Positions 18,563-26,999 of a stretch of 64,000 nt of DNA are shown piece by piece. The translations under genes were made by a program, and so were the position numbers. The notes beneath the pieces are model-generated. The model did not search any database, was not told the origin of the DNA, and worked only from the letters and a program-made list of their open reading frames with translations. The DNA is from JBBRBB01 sp963830175 (GTDB lineage: Bacteria > Bacteroidota > Bacteroidia > Chitinophagales > Chitinophagaceae): positions 248,001 through 312,000 of the forward strand of contig CAWHKV010000007.1 of assembly GCA_963830175.1 (NCBI GenBank), written 5' to 3'. Position 1 is the first letter of the stretch. Each line of letters opens with the position of its first letter.

Positions 18563-19294
18563 ATGAGAACATACGGACTGATCGGTTACCCGCTTTCCCA
18601 TTCGTTCTCACAACATTACTTCCAGGAAAAGTTCAGGAAAGAAAATATTACGGATGCATCATTCAGCTTGTTTCCTATTGCAACTATTCAACAACTTCCA
18701 TCTTTATTCACCAGCCATGAAAATTTGGTTGGATTAGCGGTTACTATACCGTATAAAAAAGAAGTTATTTCTTTTCTATCCTCAGTTAATAAGGTAGTTA
18801 CAATAACCGGTGCATGCAATTGTATCAAAAAAACAGACGAAGGCTGGATGGGTTTTAATACAGATGTAACCGGTTTTAAAAAATCTTTCACACGGCATCT
18901 TAAACCTCAGCATACACATGCTTTGATATTGGGATCAGGCGGTGCGGCCGCAGCTGTTATGTATGTATTGAATAAACTGAAAATAAAATTTACCACTGTT
19001 AGCAGAAACCCTTTTGCTGAAAATATAAGCTATCAAGACCTGGATGAAAGTATAATGCAAAGCCATAAAATCATTATCAATTGCACCCCGGTCGGCACTT
19101 TTCCGGCATCGGATGAAATGCCTGCCATTCCATATAAATACTTAACACCCCAGCATTATTTATTCGACATGGTGTATAACCCACCAATTACTAAGTTTTT
19201 ATGTGAAGGAGAAAAAGCCGGATGCACCATTCAAAATGGTTATGAGATGCTAACTATTCAGGCCGAAGAAAATTGGCGTATTTGGAATGAATAA
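18563..19294 (+). CDS. aroE: Shikimate dehydrogenase
   Basis: AroE reduces 3-dehydroshikimate to shikimate with NADPH in aromatic amino-acid synthesis. The 243-residue protein opens with YGLIGYPLSHSFSQHYF, the shikimate-binding S-x-S motif. It has AVTIPYKKEV with the catalytic lysine, NTDVTGF with the catalytic aspartate, and the nucleotide-binding GSGGAAAAVMYVL. It is slightly short for the family but complete. It follows the phosphosulfolactate synthase gene by 10 bp, so the two are likely co-expressed. Both pathways draw on phosphoenolpyruvate. Confidence 0.93.
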   Translation: MRTYGLIGYPLSHSFSQHYFQEKFRKENITDASFSLFPIATIQQLPSLFTSHENLVGLAVTIPYKKEVISFLSSVNKVVTITGACNCIKKTDEGWMGFNTDVTGFKKSFTRHLKPQHTHALILGSGGAAAAVMYVLNKLKIKFTTVSRNPFAENISYQDLDESIMQSHKIIINCTPVGTFPASDEMPAIPYKYLTPQHYLFDMVYNPPITKFLCEGEKAGCTIQNGYEMLTIQAEENWRIWNE

Positions 19295-19295
19295 T

Positions 19296-19736
19296 TTATT
19301 GGTTGCTGAGTTTTAAAATGGCCTCCACCGGTGTAGCAACAATTTTTTTGTTTTCATAATCATAGCAAAGCATTCCCGTTTTAGCCTTGCCGGTTAATTG
19401 TGGTTGTGTCGTATTTAGCACTTCTAATTTATAATACAAGTCAAAACCATATTTATGAAACCCGGTTGCAGCAACACTAATGGTTAATACATCACCATAA
19501 TTTAATTCTCGTTTAAATTCCAGCGCTGCATCTGCCATAATTAATCCATACCCGGCAAAGCGTAATTCTTCATATCCATAATTTTTTAAAAACCGCTGGC
19601 GTGCCTCATGAATTAGTGCAAGAAAAGCATCGTTACCAAGGTGACCACCGTAATTAATATCGGTAATACGAATCCTAATATCTGTGGAGAAAGGAAAAGA
19701 TTCCGGAAGATCTACTTTTACTCTTTGCATATACAA
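19296..19736 (-). CDS. Acyl-CoA thioesterase-like hotdog protein
   Basis: This 146-residue protein fits the 4-hydroxybenzoyl-CoA thioesterase-like hotdog family. RITDINYGGHLGNDAFLALIHEARQ contains the hallmark aspartate and helix, followed by the strand pattern LEFKRELNYGDVLTI. Members hydrolyse acyl-CoA thioesters, but the substrate cannot be predicted. Two start codons are possible (19736 and 19730), and both overlap the end of rdgB. It converges on aroE with one base between stops. It is the last gene of a three-gene overlapping minus-strand operon. Confidence 0.82.
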   Translation of the reverse strand: MYMQRVKVDLPESFPFSTDIRIRITDINYGGHLGNDAFLALIHEARQRFLKNYGYEELRFAGYGLIMADAALEFKRELNYGDVLTISVAATGFHKYGFDLYYKLEVLNTTQPQLTGKAKTGMLCYDYENKKIVATPVEAILKLSNQ

Positions 19737-20311
19737 TCGTTTAAAAACTTAATTAATTTTTCGGTTGCTTTTTTTCTATGGCTGAAAGTGTTTTTTTCGT
19801 TAAGATCCATTTCAGCGAAAGTTTTAACGCTTCCTGCCGGAACAAAAACCGGGTCATAACCAAAACCTCCCTCGCCCCTTACCTCCTGCAAAATACTTCC
19901 TTCACAAATACCTTCAAACAAATGTTCCGCACCATTATAAATTAAACAGATCACCGTTCTGAATTGTGCCTTACGATCGGTTGAATGCTTCATATTAAAA
20001 AGCAACTTTTCGATGTTATTGCCAAACTCTTTCGACTCCCCTGCATAACGTGCGCTTTTTACACCGGGTTCGCCATTCAATGCATTCACTTCAAGCCCCG
20101 TATCTTCAGAAAAACAATTTTTATTAGTTAGGTTAAAAATAGTGCGGGCTTTTTCCTGTGCATTCTTTACAATGGAATCGTGGGGTTCTGCAATGTCTAT
20201 GTTAATGCCTGCTTCCTTTAAAGGCACAACTGAAAACGTATCACCGATAATGGCGTTAATCTCCTGTACTTTATGCCTGTTATTGGTGGCAAAAATCAGG
20301 GTAGGCATCAT
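19718..20311 (-). CDS. rdgB: XTP/dITP diphosphatase (RdgB/HAM1)
   Basis: This enzyme removes non-canonical purine triphosphates (ITP, dITP, XTP), preventing their insertion into DNA and RNA. The 197-residue protein has the substrate-binding FATNNRHKVQEI at the start, the metal-binding EDTGLEVNALNGEPGVKSARYAG, and GFGYDPVFVP, all diagnostic. The start is ATGATG, with the first ATG overlapping the TGA of the upstream hypothetical gene (ATGA). Its 3' end overlaps the thioesterase start. Confidence 0.95.
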   Translation of the reverse strand: MMPTLIFATNNRHKVQEINAIIGDTFSVVPLKEAGINIDIAEPHDSIVKNAQEKARTIFNLTNKNCFSEDTGLEVNALNGEPGVKSARYAGESKEFGNNIEKLLFNMKHSTDRKAQFRTVICLIYNGAEHLFEGICEGSILQEVRGEGGFGYDPVFVPAGSVKTFAEMDLNEKNTFSHRKKATEKLIKFLNDCICKE

Positions 20312-20790
20312 AGGTTAAACATTCTTTTAAGGGCTTTCCAAAGGGGTTCTTTTTCTTTAAGGGGATTATCCGCAGAATCCAGCATAGTACCAAGTGCAGC
20401 TGAGCAAAGCACCTGGCAATGATCAAAGGGTTGCACCTGGTAATTAGGTATTTTAAAAGGTAATGCGATCTGCTCGGTACTTACATCAAACATCAGCAAC
20501 CTCGCAGGGTGTAACTCTTCCTGTATTTTAGAATACGATACCTTCTGGTTATAAAAATTAATGATAGCCACATCCTGCAATTGTAATTTACACGGCGCAA
20601 GAATTCGTTCTAATAACGCGAGCGTTTCATCTGAAATAAATCCATCGATTTTTTCATTTACCACAATCACTACATTTTTTACATTATCACCCAGGTAGGC
20701 AATAGGATTTTTGGTGTTGCTATCCCTTATGCTTATAAGCTTATCACCGTAAATTTCAGCAAGCAAAAAATCTGGTAATTTTGTATCCAT
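20308..20790 (-). CDS. Conserved hypothetical protein upstream of rdgB
   Basis: I do not recognise this 160-residue protein. It has no signal peptide or membrane segment. Short hydrophobic strands (NVVIVVN, VAIINFY, LLMFDVS) alternate with helices, suggesting a small alpha/beta fold, and it ends in a basic WKALKRMFNL tail. The gene starts the operon with rdgB and the thioesterase, with a 4-bp overlap to rdgB, which suggests a cytoplasmic role near nucleotide or DNA metabolism (weak inference). Two cysteines lie close together in HCQVLCSAAL. Confidence 0.65.
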   Translation of the reverse strand: MDTKLPDFLLAEIYGDKLISIRDSNTKNPIAYLGDNVKNVVIVVNEKIDGFISDETLALLERILAPCKLQLQDVAIINFYNQKVSYSKIQEELHPARLLMFDVSTEQIALPFKIPNYQVQPFDHCQVLCSAALGTMLDSADNPLKEKEPLWKALKRMFNL

Positions 20791-20859
20791 GTTTAAAAGT
20801 TACAATACTAATAACTGTTAGTTTTATCTTTTTTTATTTTCTTTGTCAAAATACTTATT

Positions 20860-21924
20860 ATGACTGATGCTTTAGATATATCTGTTACGAAGGTAGAAAG
20901 AAGTAAATTGAATGACCTTGACCTGGAGAATATTCCTTTCGGAAAATTTTTCACCGATCATATGCTTGAAGCTGATTATGAAAATGGTGAATGGACTAAT
21001 GTTGAAATTAAGCCTTATCAACCCCTTGTTATAGAACCTTCGCTGGTTGCGTTGCATTATGGGCAATCTATTTTTGAGGGCATTAAAGCCTACAAGAACG
21101 AGCAGGGAGAGGCATTCATCTTTCGCCCGCATGACAATTACAGGCGAATGAACCTTTCGGCAGAAAGAATTAATATGCCCCACATACCTGAAGATATTTT
21201 TATGGAAGGCATGCGGCAATTGATTGAGCTGGATAAAAACTGGATTCCCAATAAAGACCATTATTCGCTTTACATACGCCCTTTAATGTTCGCTACAGAT
21301 ACTGCTTTGGGTGTAAGACCTTCAGAAACCTATAAGTTCTTAATTATTTTGAGCCCAACCGGCCCTTATTTCACGGCACCAATGAAAATTGCGGTTGAAG
21401 AGAAATATACACGTGCAGCACCGGGCGGTGTTGGATTTGCCAAGAACGCTGGTAATTATGGTGGAAGTATGATGCCTGCCACCATCGCAAAAAAGCAGGG
21501 GTACGACCAGGTATTATGGACAGATGCCTTTGAGCACAAATGGTTGCAGGAAGTGGGTATGATGAATGTTGCTTTTGTAATAAATGGGAAAGTGATCACT
21601 CCTTCTCTGGAGGAAGGAACCATTTTAAACGGTGTAACCCGCGATAGCATTCTTACCTTATGCGGCGACCTGAATATTCCGGTAGAAGTGAGAAAAATAA
21701 GCATAGATGAGGTAATAGAGGCTTACAACAACGGAAACCTGCAGGAAATTTTTGGAATGGGTACCGCTGCAACCATTGCAATGATCAATACTTTAAAGTA
21801 TCGCGACCTGGAGATGAAACTGGATGCGGGAAAATATACAATTGCCCTCCAACTCAAAAACTTATTGAACGAAATAAAAACCTGCAAAAAGGCAGACAAA
21901 CATGGGTGGATGTTTAAGGTTTAA
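20860..21924 (+). CDS. ilvE: Branched-chain amino-acid aminotransferase
   Basis: IlvE interconverts leucine, isoleucine and valine with their 2-oxo acids using PLP and glutamate. The 354-residue protein is of the longer class IV fold-type IV subgroup. The PLP lysine lies in GFAKNAGNYGGS, with YGQSIFEGIKAYKN near the N-terminus and EVGMMNVAFVING and the FGMGTAATI substrate-side loop later. It stands alone, divergent from the rdgB operon. Two fused 2-oxo-acid dehydrogenases in the window could use the 2-oxo acids it makes (inference). Confidence 0.93.
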   Translation: MTDALDISVTKVERSKLNDLDLENIPFGKFFTDHMLEADYENGEWTNVEIKPYQPLVIEPSLVALHYGQSIFEGIKAYKNEQGEAFIFRPHDNYRRMNLSAERINMPHIPEDIFMEGMRQLIELDKNWIPNKDHYSLYIRPLMFATDTALGVRPSETYKFLIILSPTGPYFTAPMKIAVEEKYTRAAPGGVGFAKNAGNYGGSMMPATIAKKQGYDQVLWTDAFEHKWLQEVGMMNVAFVINGKVITPSLEEGTILNGVTRDSILTLCGDLNIPVEVRKISIDEVIEAYNNGNLQEIFGMGTAATIAMINTLKYRDLEMKLDAGKYTIALQLKNLLNEIKTCKKADKHGWMFKV

Positions 21925-21987
21925 AAGAAATTAACAGGGGATGTAATAATTATTTTGGTTTAATTTCTAATTTTCGCCATACTCCCT

Positions 21988-21995
21988 TACCTTTG
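21988..21995 (+). promoter_or_regulatory. -7 promoter box before rpsL
   Basis: TACCTTTG matches TAnnTTTG and lies 26 bp before the rpsL start. A clear -33 element at the usual distance is not visible. Confidence 0.5.
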
Positions 21996-22021
21996 CCAAC
22001 TCAAAAAATTATTGGTTTAGA

Positions 22022-22402
22022 ATGCCTACAATACAGCAGTTAGTTAGAAAAGGACGAGAAATTATCCGCGCGAAAAGTAAATCCAGGGCCCTGGATTCCT
22101 GCCCTCAGCGTCGTGGTGTTTGCACCAGGGTATATACTACCACCCCTAAAAAGCCCAACTCAGCATTACGCAAAGTTGCCAAAGTGCGCCTTACAAATAA
22201 GATCGAGGTTATCGCTTATATTCCGGGTGAAGGGCATAACCTGCAAGAGCACTCAATTGTTCTGATTCGTGGTGGTCGTGTGAAAGATTTACCGGGTGTT
22301 CGTTATCATATCGTTCGCGGAAGCCTCGATACTGCAGGTGTTAAAGACCGTAAACAAAGCCGCAGTAAATACGGTACAAAGAAAGAAAAAGCAAAAAAAT
22401 AA
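22022..22402 (+). CDS. rpsL: 30S ribosomal protein S12
   Basis: S12 sits at the decoding centre of the small subunit. The 126-residue protein is typical, with CTRVYTTTPKKPNSALRKVAKVRLTN and RGGRVKDLPGVRYHIVRG. The lysines in TTPKKPNS and GRVKDLPG, whose substitution gives streptomycin resistance in other bacteria, are the wild-type residues. It is followed by rpsG after 21 bp. Confidence 0.98.
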   Translation: MPTIQQLVRKGREIIRAKSKSRALDSCPQRRGVCTRVYTTTPKKPNSALRKVAKVRLTNKIEVIAYIPGEGHNLQEHSIVLIRGGRVKDLPGVRYHIVRGSLDTAGVKDRKQSRSKYGTKKEKAKK

Positions 22403-22423
22403 CTAATAAGCAATTGTTGAACT

Positions 22424-22891
22424 ATGCGTAAAGCACAAGCAAAAAAATTACCCTTAGCACCAGATCCTCGTTATAATGATCCGCTGGTTACCCGTTTTAT
22501 CAATAATTTGATGTGGCAGGGTAAAAAGAGTGCCTCCATCACCATTTTTTATGATGCTATTGACAAGGTTAGCAAGTTAACCGGGGACAATGGTTATGAA
22601 ATTTGGAAAAAAGCCTTACAAAATGTTACTCCTGCTGTAGAAGTTAGAAGCCGCAGAATTGGTGGTGCTACCTTCCAGATACCGAGCGAGGTTCGTACAG
22701 ACCGCAAAATCTCTTTAAGCATGAAATGGCTTATCAGGTTTAGCCGTGAGCGTAATGGTAAAACTATGGCTGATAAATTGTCTAATGAAATTATGGCAGC
22801 AGCCAAAGGCGAAGGCGCTGCATTTAAAAAGAAAGAAGATACTCATCGCATGGCTGAAGCTAACAAAGCCTTCTCCCATTTTAAAATATAA
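22424..22891 (+). CDS. rpsG: 30S ribosomal protein S7
   Basis: S7 organises the head of the small subunit and contacts the E-site tRNA. The 155-residue protein has the expected MRKAQAKK start, VEVRSRRIGGATFQIPSEVR and KTMADKLSNEIMAAAKGEG. A strong terminator stands directly after it, so fusA and tufA/rpsJ, which often follow in a str operon, are not in this transcript. Confidence 0.98.
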   Translation: MRKAQAKKLPLAPDPRYNDPLVTRFINNLMWQGKKSASITIFYDAIDKVSKLTGDNGYEIWKKALQNVTPAVEVRSRRIGGATFQIPSEVRTDRKISLSMKWLIRFSRERNGKTMADKLSNEIMAAAKGEGAAFKKKEDTHRMAEANKAFSHFKI

Positions 22892-22910
22892 CAGCTTAAA
22901 GCTTATAATT

Positions 22911-22938
22911 AAAAAAAGCCCTGTTTCCAGGGCTTTTT
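22911..22938. terminator. Bidirectional terminator between rpsG and exbD
   Basis: AAAAAAGCCCTG and CAGGGCTTTTTT pair over 12 bp around a TTTC loop, and both flanks are suited to termination of the convergent transcripts. Confidence 0.9.
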
Positions 22939-22965
22939 TTATGCGATGCCGAATAAAGTTTAGTC

Positions 22966-23364
22966 TTATTTAACGTTCGCCACAACCCTTGCACCGGCTT
23001 GTTTGGCTGCCTGCATTATTCTAAAGACTTCTCCATAGTAAGAAATGGTATCAGCATTAATAACAACAGAGGGCGTATCAATGTAAGGCTTTACCTTATT
23101 TACCTCAAAACGTAAAAGACTATCAAGATTTGCGAGGTCAATTTGTTTTTGACCTATATACACTTTCTGATCTTTATCTATAGAAACAACAATGTTCTGC
23201 TTTGCCTTAATGTCTTTTTTACCTTTAGGGTTGTTCACTTTAATAACATTGGGGTTGGCAAGCGTTGAGACAATAAGAAAGAAAAGCAATAAAATAAACA
23301 GGATATCATTTAACGCCCCCGTCTGCACCTGCGGCTCTCTCTTTAACCTGTTACGTATGTTCAT
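22966..23364 (-). CDS. exbD: ExbD/TolR biopolymer transport protein
   Basis: This 132-residue inner-membrane protein has one N-terminal membrane helix (LNDILFILLLFFLIVS) containing the functional aspartate that carries protons. A periplasmic TolR-like domain follows, ending RIMQAAKQAGARVVANV. It works with ExbB to convert proton-motive force into energy for TonB- or Tol-dependent processes. It follows exbB by 34 bp in the same direction. No tonB is next to it in this window. Confidence 0.9.
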   Translation of the reverse strand: MNIRNRLKREPQVQTGALNDILFILLLFFLIVSTLANPNVIKVNNPKGKKDIKAKQNIVVSIDKDQKVYIGQKQIDLANLDSLLRFEVNKVKPYIDTPSVVINADTISYYGEVFRIMQAAKQAGARVVANVK

Positions 23365-23398
23365 TCCGTTTATTTATCTGGATTAACAAATAGCCTTA

Positions 23399-24085
23399 CT
23401 ACCGGGTTGGCTCTTGCAGTACATCAACAAATTCAGCACTGGAAGCTTCCATTTTATTGGCTGTCTTATCAATTTGGGTAGACAAAAAATTATGACCTAC
23501 ATATGCCATCAAACCTATTATTAATCCCGTTGCAGAAGTAATCATTTTTACATAAATACCGCCTGCAATAACACTCAGTTCAAAATTACCCGAGCTGTTT
23601 ATGTTATAAAAAAGTTGCACCATTCCTATAATGGTTCCTAAAAATCCAAACATGGGTGCGATACCGGCAATAAGCGAAAGAACATTTAGGTTTCTTTCCA
23701 TTTTATACATCTCCAGCTTCCCTACATTTTCCATGCTTTTTTCAATGGCATCAATAGGCTTGCCAATGCGCTGAATGCCTTTATCAATTATGCGTGCAAC
23801 AGAGTTCTCTGTATTCTTAGCCAGATTTCGTGCGGCACTTATGTTTCCGGTAATTATATTATCACGAATAATACTCATGAAATTCGTATCAATTCTGCTG
23901 GATTTCCTTATTGCAATTAGCCTTTCAAAAAAAACAAAAATGGCAATTACAAAAAGCAGGTATAGTGGATACATCAACCAACCACCTTTATTAAGAAGGC
24001 TCCAAAGGCTTAGTGTATCAGGATTATTAGCCAGTGTGGTGGCAGCACCATTTAACGTTGAATCGACCTGCAATAAAATTCCCAT
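23399..24085 (-). CDS. exbB: MotA/TolQ/ExbB proton channel
   Basis: This 228-residue protein has three membrane helices: LMYPLYLLFVIAIFVFFERL, the LNVLSLIAGIAPMFGFLGTIIGMVQLF region, and MITSATGLIIGLMAYVGHNFL. This is the TolQ/ExbB architecture, and GTIIGMV with the following helices forms the proton path. The N-terminus is periplasmic and Asn/Thr-rich. The pair probably energises TonB receptors such as the one at 10313. Confidence 0.92.
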   Translation of the reverse strand: MGILLQVDSTLNGAATTLANNPDTLSLWSLLNKGGWLMYPLYLLFVIAIFVFFERLIAIRKSSRIDTNFMSIIRDNIITGNISAARNLAKNTENSVARIIDKGIQRIGKPIDAIEKSMENVGKLEMYKMERNLNVLSLIAGIAPMFGFLGTIIGMVQLFYNINSSGNFELSVIAGGIYVKMITSATGLIIGLMAYVGHNFLSTQIDKTANKMEASSAEFVDVLQEPTR

Positions 24086-24272
24086 GTAAACTTTTTATAA
24101 TTGCTAAAATAGACTGTATCTCAAAACAACGGATTGCGTGTGTATAAATTTTATACGATTTTGGTTTTAAGAAGATTTTGGCAACAATGTGTATAAGAAG
24201 TTTCTTAATGCATGAAGTATGCGAATTCTAATGCCTCATTCAAATTTTATTACTTTCGTTTAAACTTATTTT

Positions 24273-25646
24273 ATGAAGGAATGGAAAGAATACCAGGACA
24301 ATAACAGCAAAAAATTTTTAGATGAGTTGCTTGCATTATTACGTATACCAAGTGTAAGTGCAAGAAGTGAACACAAGGCTGATATGCTTGCATGTGCAAA
24401 AGCTGTTGAAGATAGTTTAAGAAATGCGGGTGCAGATAAAGTGCAAATTCATCCAACAGCAGGCCATCCCGTTGTTTATGCAGAAAAATATGTTGGCGAC
24501 GATGTACCAACGGTGTTGGTATACGGCCATTATGATGTTCAACCACCAGACCCTTTAAACCTTTGGAACAGCGGACCCTTTGAACCCGTAATAAAAGATG
24601 AGAAGATTTATGCACGCGGAGCATGCGATGATAAAGGACAATTTTTTATGCATGTAAAAGCTTTAGAAATTCTAACAAAAACAAATTCTTTACCAGTAAA
24701 TCTTAAATTTTTGATTGAAGGTGAAGAAGAAATTGGTTCAGCACACCTGGGAGATTTTGTAAAAAAGAATAAAGAACTTTTGAAGGCTGATGTAATATTA
24801 ATTAGCGATACCGCAATGATAAGTATGGATTCTCCCAGTATTGATGTTGGTGTGCGTGGCTTAAGTTATATAGAGGTAGAAGTCACCGGGCCTAACCGTG
24901 ATTTGCACAGTGGGGTTTATGGTGGTGCGGTTGCCAACCCCATTACCATATTAACAAAAATGATCGCATCACTGCACGATAAGAATAACAGGATAACCAT
25001 TCCGGGTTTTTATGATGATGTAGTTGAAGCAAGCGATGCCGAAAGAAAAGAACTTGCAAAAGCGCCGTTCGATGAAAAAGAATTTAGAGCAGATCTTGGA
25101 ATAAATGAGCTATGGGGCGAAGAAGGTTTCTCATCCAATGAACGCACAGGCATTAGGCCAACCTTAGAAGTAAATGGCATATGGGGGGGCTATACCGGTG
25201 AAGGCGCAAAAACAGTATTGCCTTCAAAAGCATTCGCAAAAATTTCGTGCAGGCTTGTACCCAATCAAACAACAGATAAAATAACCCCCTTACTTATAGA
25301 TCACATAAAAAAAATTGCACCAAAAAATGTTACAGTTAAAGCAGAAGTGCACCATGGGGGCGATCCGTACATGACACCTGTAGACAGCATTGAATACAGG
25401 GCAGCGGCAAAGGCAATAGAGGCCACCTTTGGTAAAAAACCTATACCTGTTCGCGGAGGTGGAAGTATTCCCATAACTGCATTGTTTGAAAAAGAACTGG
25501 ATTGTAAGGTAGTGTTCTTAGGCTTCGGACTGGATAGCGATAACCTGCACAGTCCTAACGAAAAATTTGAACTTCGAAACTTTTATAAGGGAATTGAAAC
25601 CATTCCTTACTTCCATAAATATTATGCAGAAATGAAAAAAGTTTAG
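24273..25646 (+). CDS. M20-family dipeptidase
   Basis: This 457-residue metallopeptidase has all family metal and catalytic elements: YGHYDVQP (first metal histidine and aspartate), GACDDKGQ (bridging aspartate), EGEEEIGS (catalytic and metal glutamates), DLHSGVYGG in the dimerisation domain, and LHSPNEKF near the C-terminus. It lacks a signal peptide, so it acts in the cytoplasm on dipeptides or acylated amino acids. The end overlaps the convergent folC by 4 bp. The nearest characterised group is the carnosinase/PepV-type M20 enzymes, but specificity is unknown. Confidence 0.92.
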   Translation: MKEWKEYQDNNSKKFLDELLALLRIPSVSARSEHKADMLACAKAVEDSLRNAGADKVQIHPTAGHPVVYAEKYVGDDVPTVLVYGHYDVQPPDPLNLWNSGPFEPVIKDEKIYARGACDDKGQFFMHVKALEILTKTNSLPVNLKFLIEGEEEIGSAHLGDFVKKNKELLKADVILISDTAMISMDSPSIDVGVRGLSYIEVEVTGPNRDLHSGVYGGAVANPITILTKMIASLHDKNNRITIPGFYDDVVEASDAERKELAKAPFDEKEFRADLGINELWGEEGFSSNERTGIRPTLEVNGIWGGYTGEGAKTVLPSKAFAKISCRLVPNQTTDKITPLLIDHIKKIAPKNVTVKAEVHHGGDPYMTPVDSIEYRAAAKAIEATFGKKPIPVRGGGSIPITALFEKELDCKVVFLGFGLDSDNLHSPNEKFELRNFYKGIETIPYFHKYYAEMKKV

Positions 25647-26947
25647 GCGAGGTTCGCAGGTATTTCTACCTCACCTACAAGATAAACGCTTCCGCATATA
25701 AGAATCAGGTCGTCTTTAGCAGCGTGTTGTAATGCATTTGATAATGCTGTATTAACATTAGCAAATGCTTGCCCTGTCAAATTAAAAGTAGAAGCTTTTT
25801 GTAAAAGCTCTTCTTCACCCAATGCGCGCGGAATTTGGGCCTTAGTAAAATAATATGTTGCATACTTTGGTAACTGCTGCAACACGTCTTCGGCATCTTT
25901 GTCTTTAACCATACCAAAAATAATATGCAGTTTGTTATAGCTTAAGTGTTCAAGAGATGATTTTACTTCAACTATTCCATTAACATTATGAGCTACATCA
26001 AGTATAACAGTTGGATGTTGATGAATCACTTCCCAACGACCATGCAAACCGGTAAGGCGCTTTGTGTTTTGTAACCCGTTTTTTATAGCTTGGCCTGATA
26101 GGTTCCAGCCTGCCTTTTTTAATTGCCTAACAGTTTCCAAAACGGTAACCAGGTTTTTTAATTGATAGATTCCGTGTAAGTCAAGTGTGTATTCTTCCAT
26201 ATCTCCGGTTTCTTTCTGGGATACCGAAACATGTAAATAATGATTCACAAATTTCCAGTCATTTACGTAAATCAATTGGTCTGCAAAAAATAATTCAGCC
26301 TGTTTTTCTCTTGCTATACTTACAAAAATATTGTTGATCTTATCATTACTTTCACCCACCACAAGCGGGGTTTGCTCTTTTATTATGCCTGCTTTTTCGA
26401 ACGCTATTTTTTCAAGGGAATTACCCAAAATATTCATATGGTCCCAACCAATGTTTGTAATAACCGAAAGCTCGGGATGAATAATATTGGTACTGTCAAA
26501 CCTGCCGCCTAAACCTGTTTCAATAATGGCAATATCTACCTGCTGGTCTTTAAAATATTCAAAGGCCATCGCTACGGTCAACTCGAAAAAAGAAGGCTTA
26601 ATGCTTTTTGCCTCTGGAATGATGCGCTGCATAAAATTCACTACAAATTCTTCTTCAACCATCCTGCCGTTAACCTTAATGCGCTCTCTAAAATCTTTTA
26701 AATGTGGCGAAGTATATAACCCTGTTTTATATCCTGCAGATTGCATAATAGCTGCGAGCATATGGCTAACCGATCCTTTTCCGTTTGTGCCTGCAACATG
26801 TAATGTTTTAAAGTGTTGTTGTGGGTTTTGTAAGAAACTGCAAAGAAGAAGTGTATTCGTCAGGTCTTTGTTATATGCTGCCGCACCAATTCGGCTAAAC
26901 ATGGGCAGTTGCCTGTAGAGGTAATCAATCGCATCAGCATAAGTCAT
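25643..26947 (-). CDS. folC: Folylpolyglutamate synthase / dihydrofolate synthase
   Basis: FolC adds glutamate to dihydropteroate and folates. The 434-residue protein begins MTYADAIDYLYRQLPMFSRIG, typical of the family, followed by the P-loop GTNGKGSVSHM and Mur-ligase-like segments TSPHLKDFRERI, ETGLGGRFDSTN and LDVAHNVNG. The frame remains open for 41 more codons upstream, but that part is unlike the family, so the Met at 26947 is used. It is followed on its 5' side by rnz in the same direction. Confidence 0.92.
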   Translation of the reverse strand: MTYADAIDYLYRQLPMFSRIGAAAYNKDLTNTLLLCSFLQNPQQHFKTLHVAGTNGKGSVSHMLAAIMQSAGYKTGLYTSPHLKDFRERIKVNGRMVEEEFVVNFMQRIIPEAKSIKPSFFELTVAMAFEYFKDQQVDIAIIETGLGGRFDSTNIIHPELSVITNIGWDHMNILGNSLEKIAFEKAGIIKEQTPLVVGESNDKINNIFVSIAREKQAELFFADQLIYVNDWKFVNHYLHVSVSQKETGDMEEYTLDLHGIYQLKNLVTVLETVRQLKKAGWNLSGQAIKNGLQNTKRLTGLHGRWEVIHQHPTVILDVAHNVNGIVEVKSSLEHLSYNKLHIIFGMVKDKDAEDVLQQLPKYATYYFTKAQIPRALGEEELLQKASTFNLTGQAFANVNTALSNALQHAAKDDLILICGSVYLVGEVEIPANLA

Positions 26948-26999
26948 GCTGCAAAGTAAGGATTGTGATGTTAGAAAATGTTGAACCTGTATGTATAAA

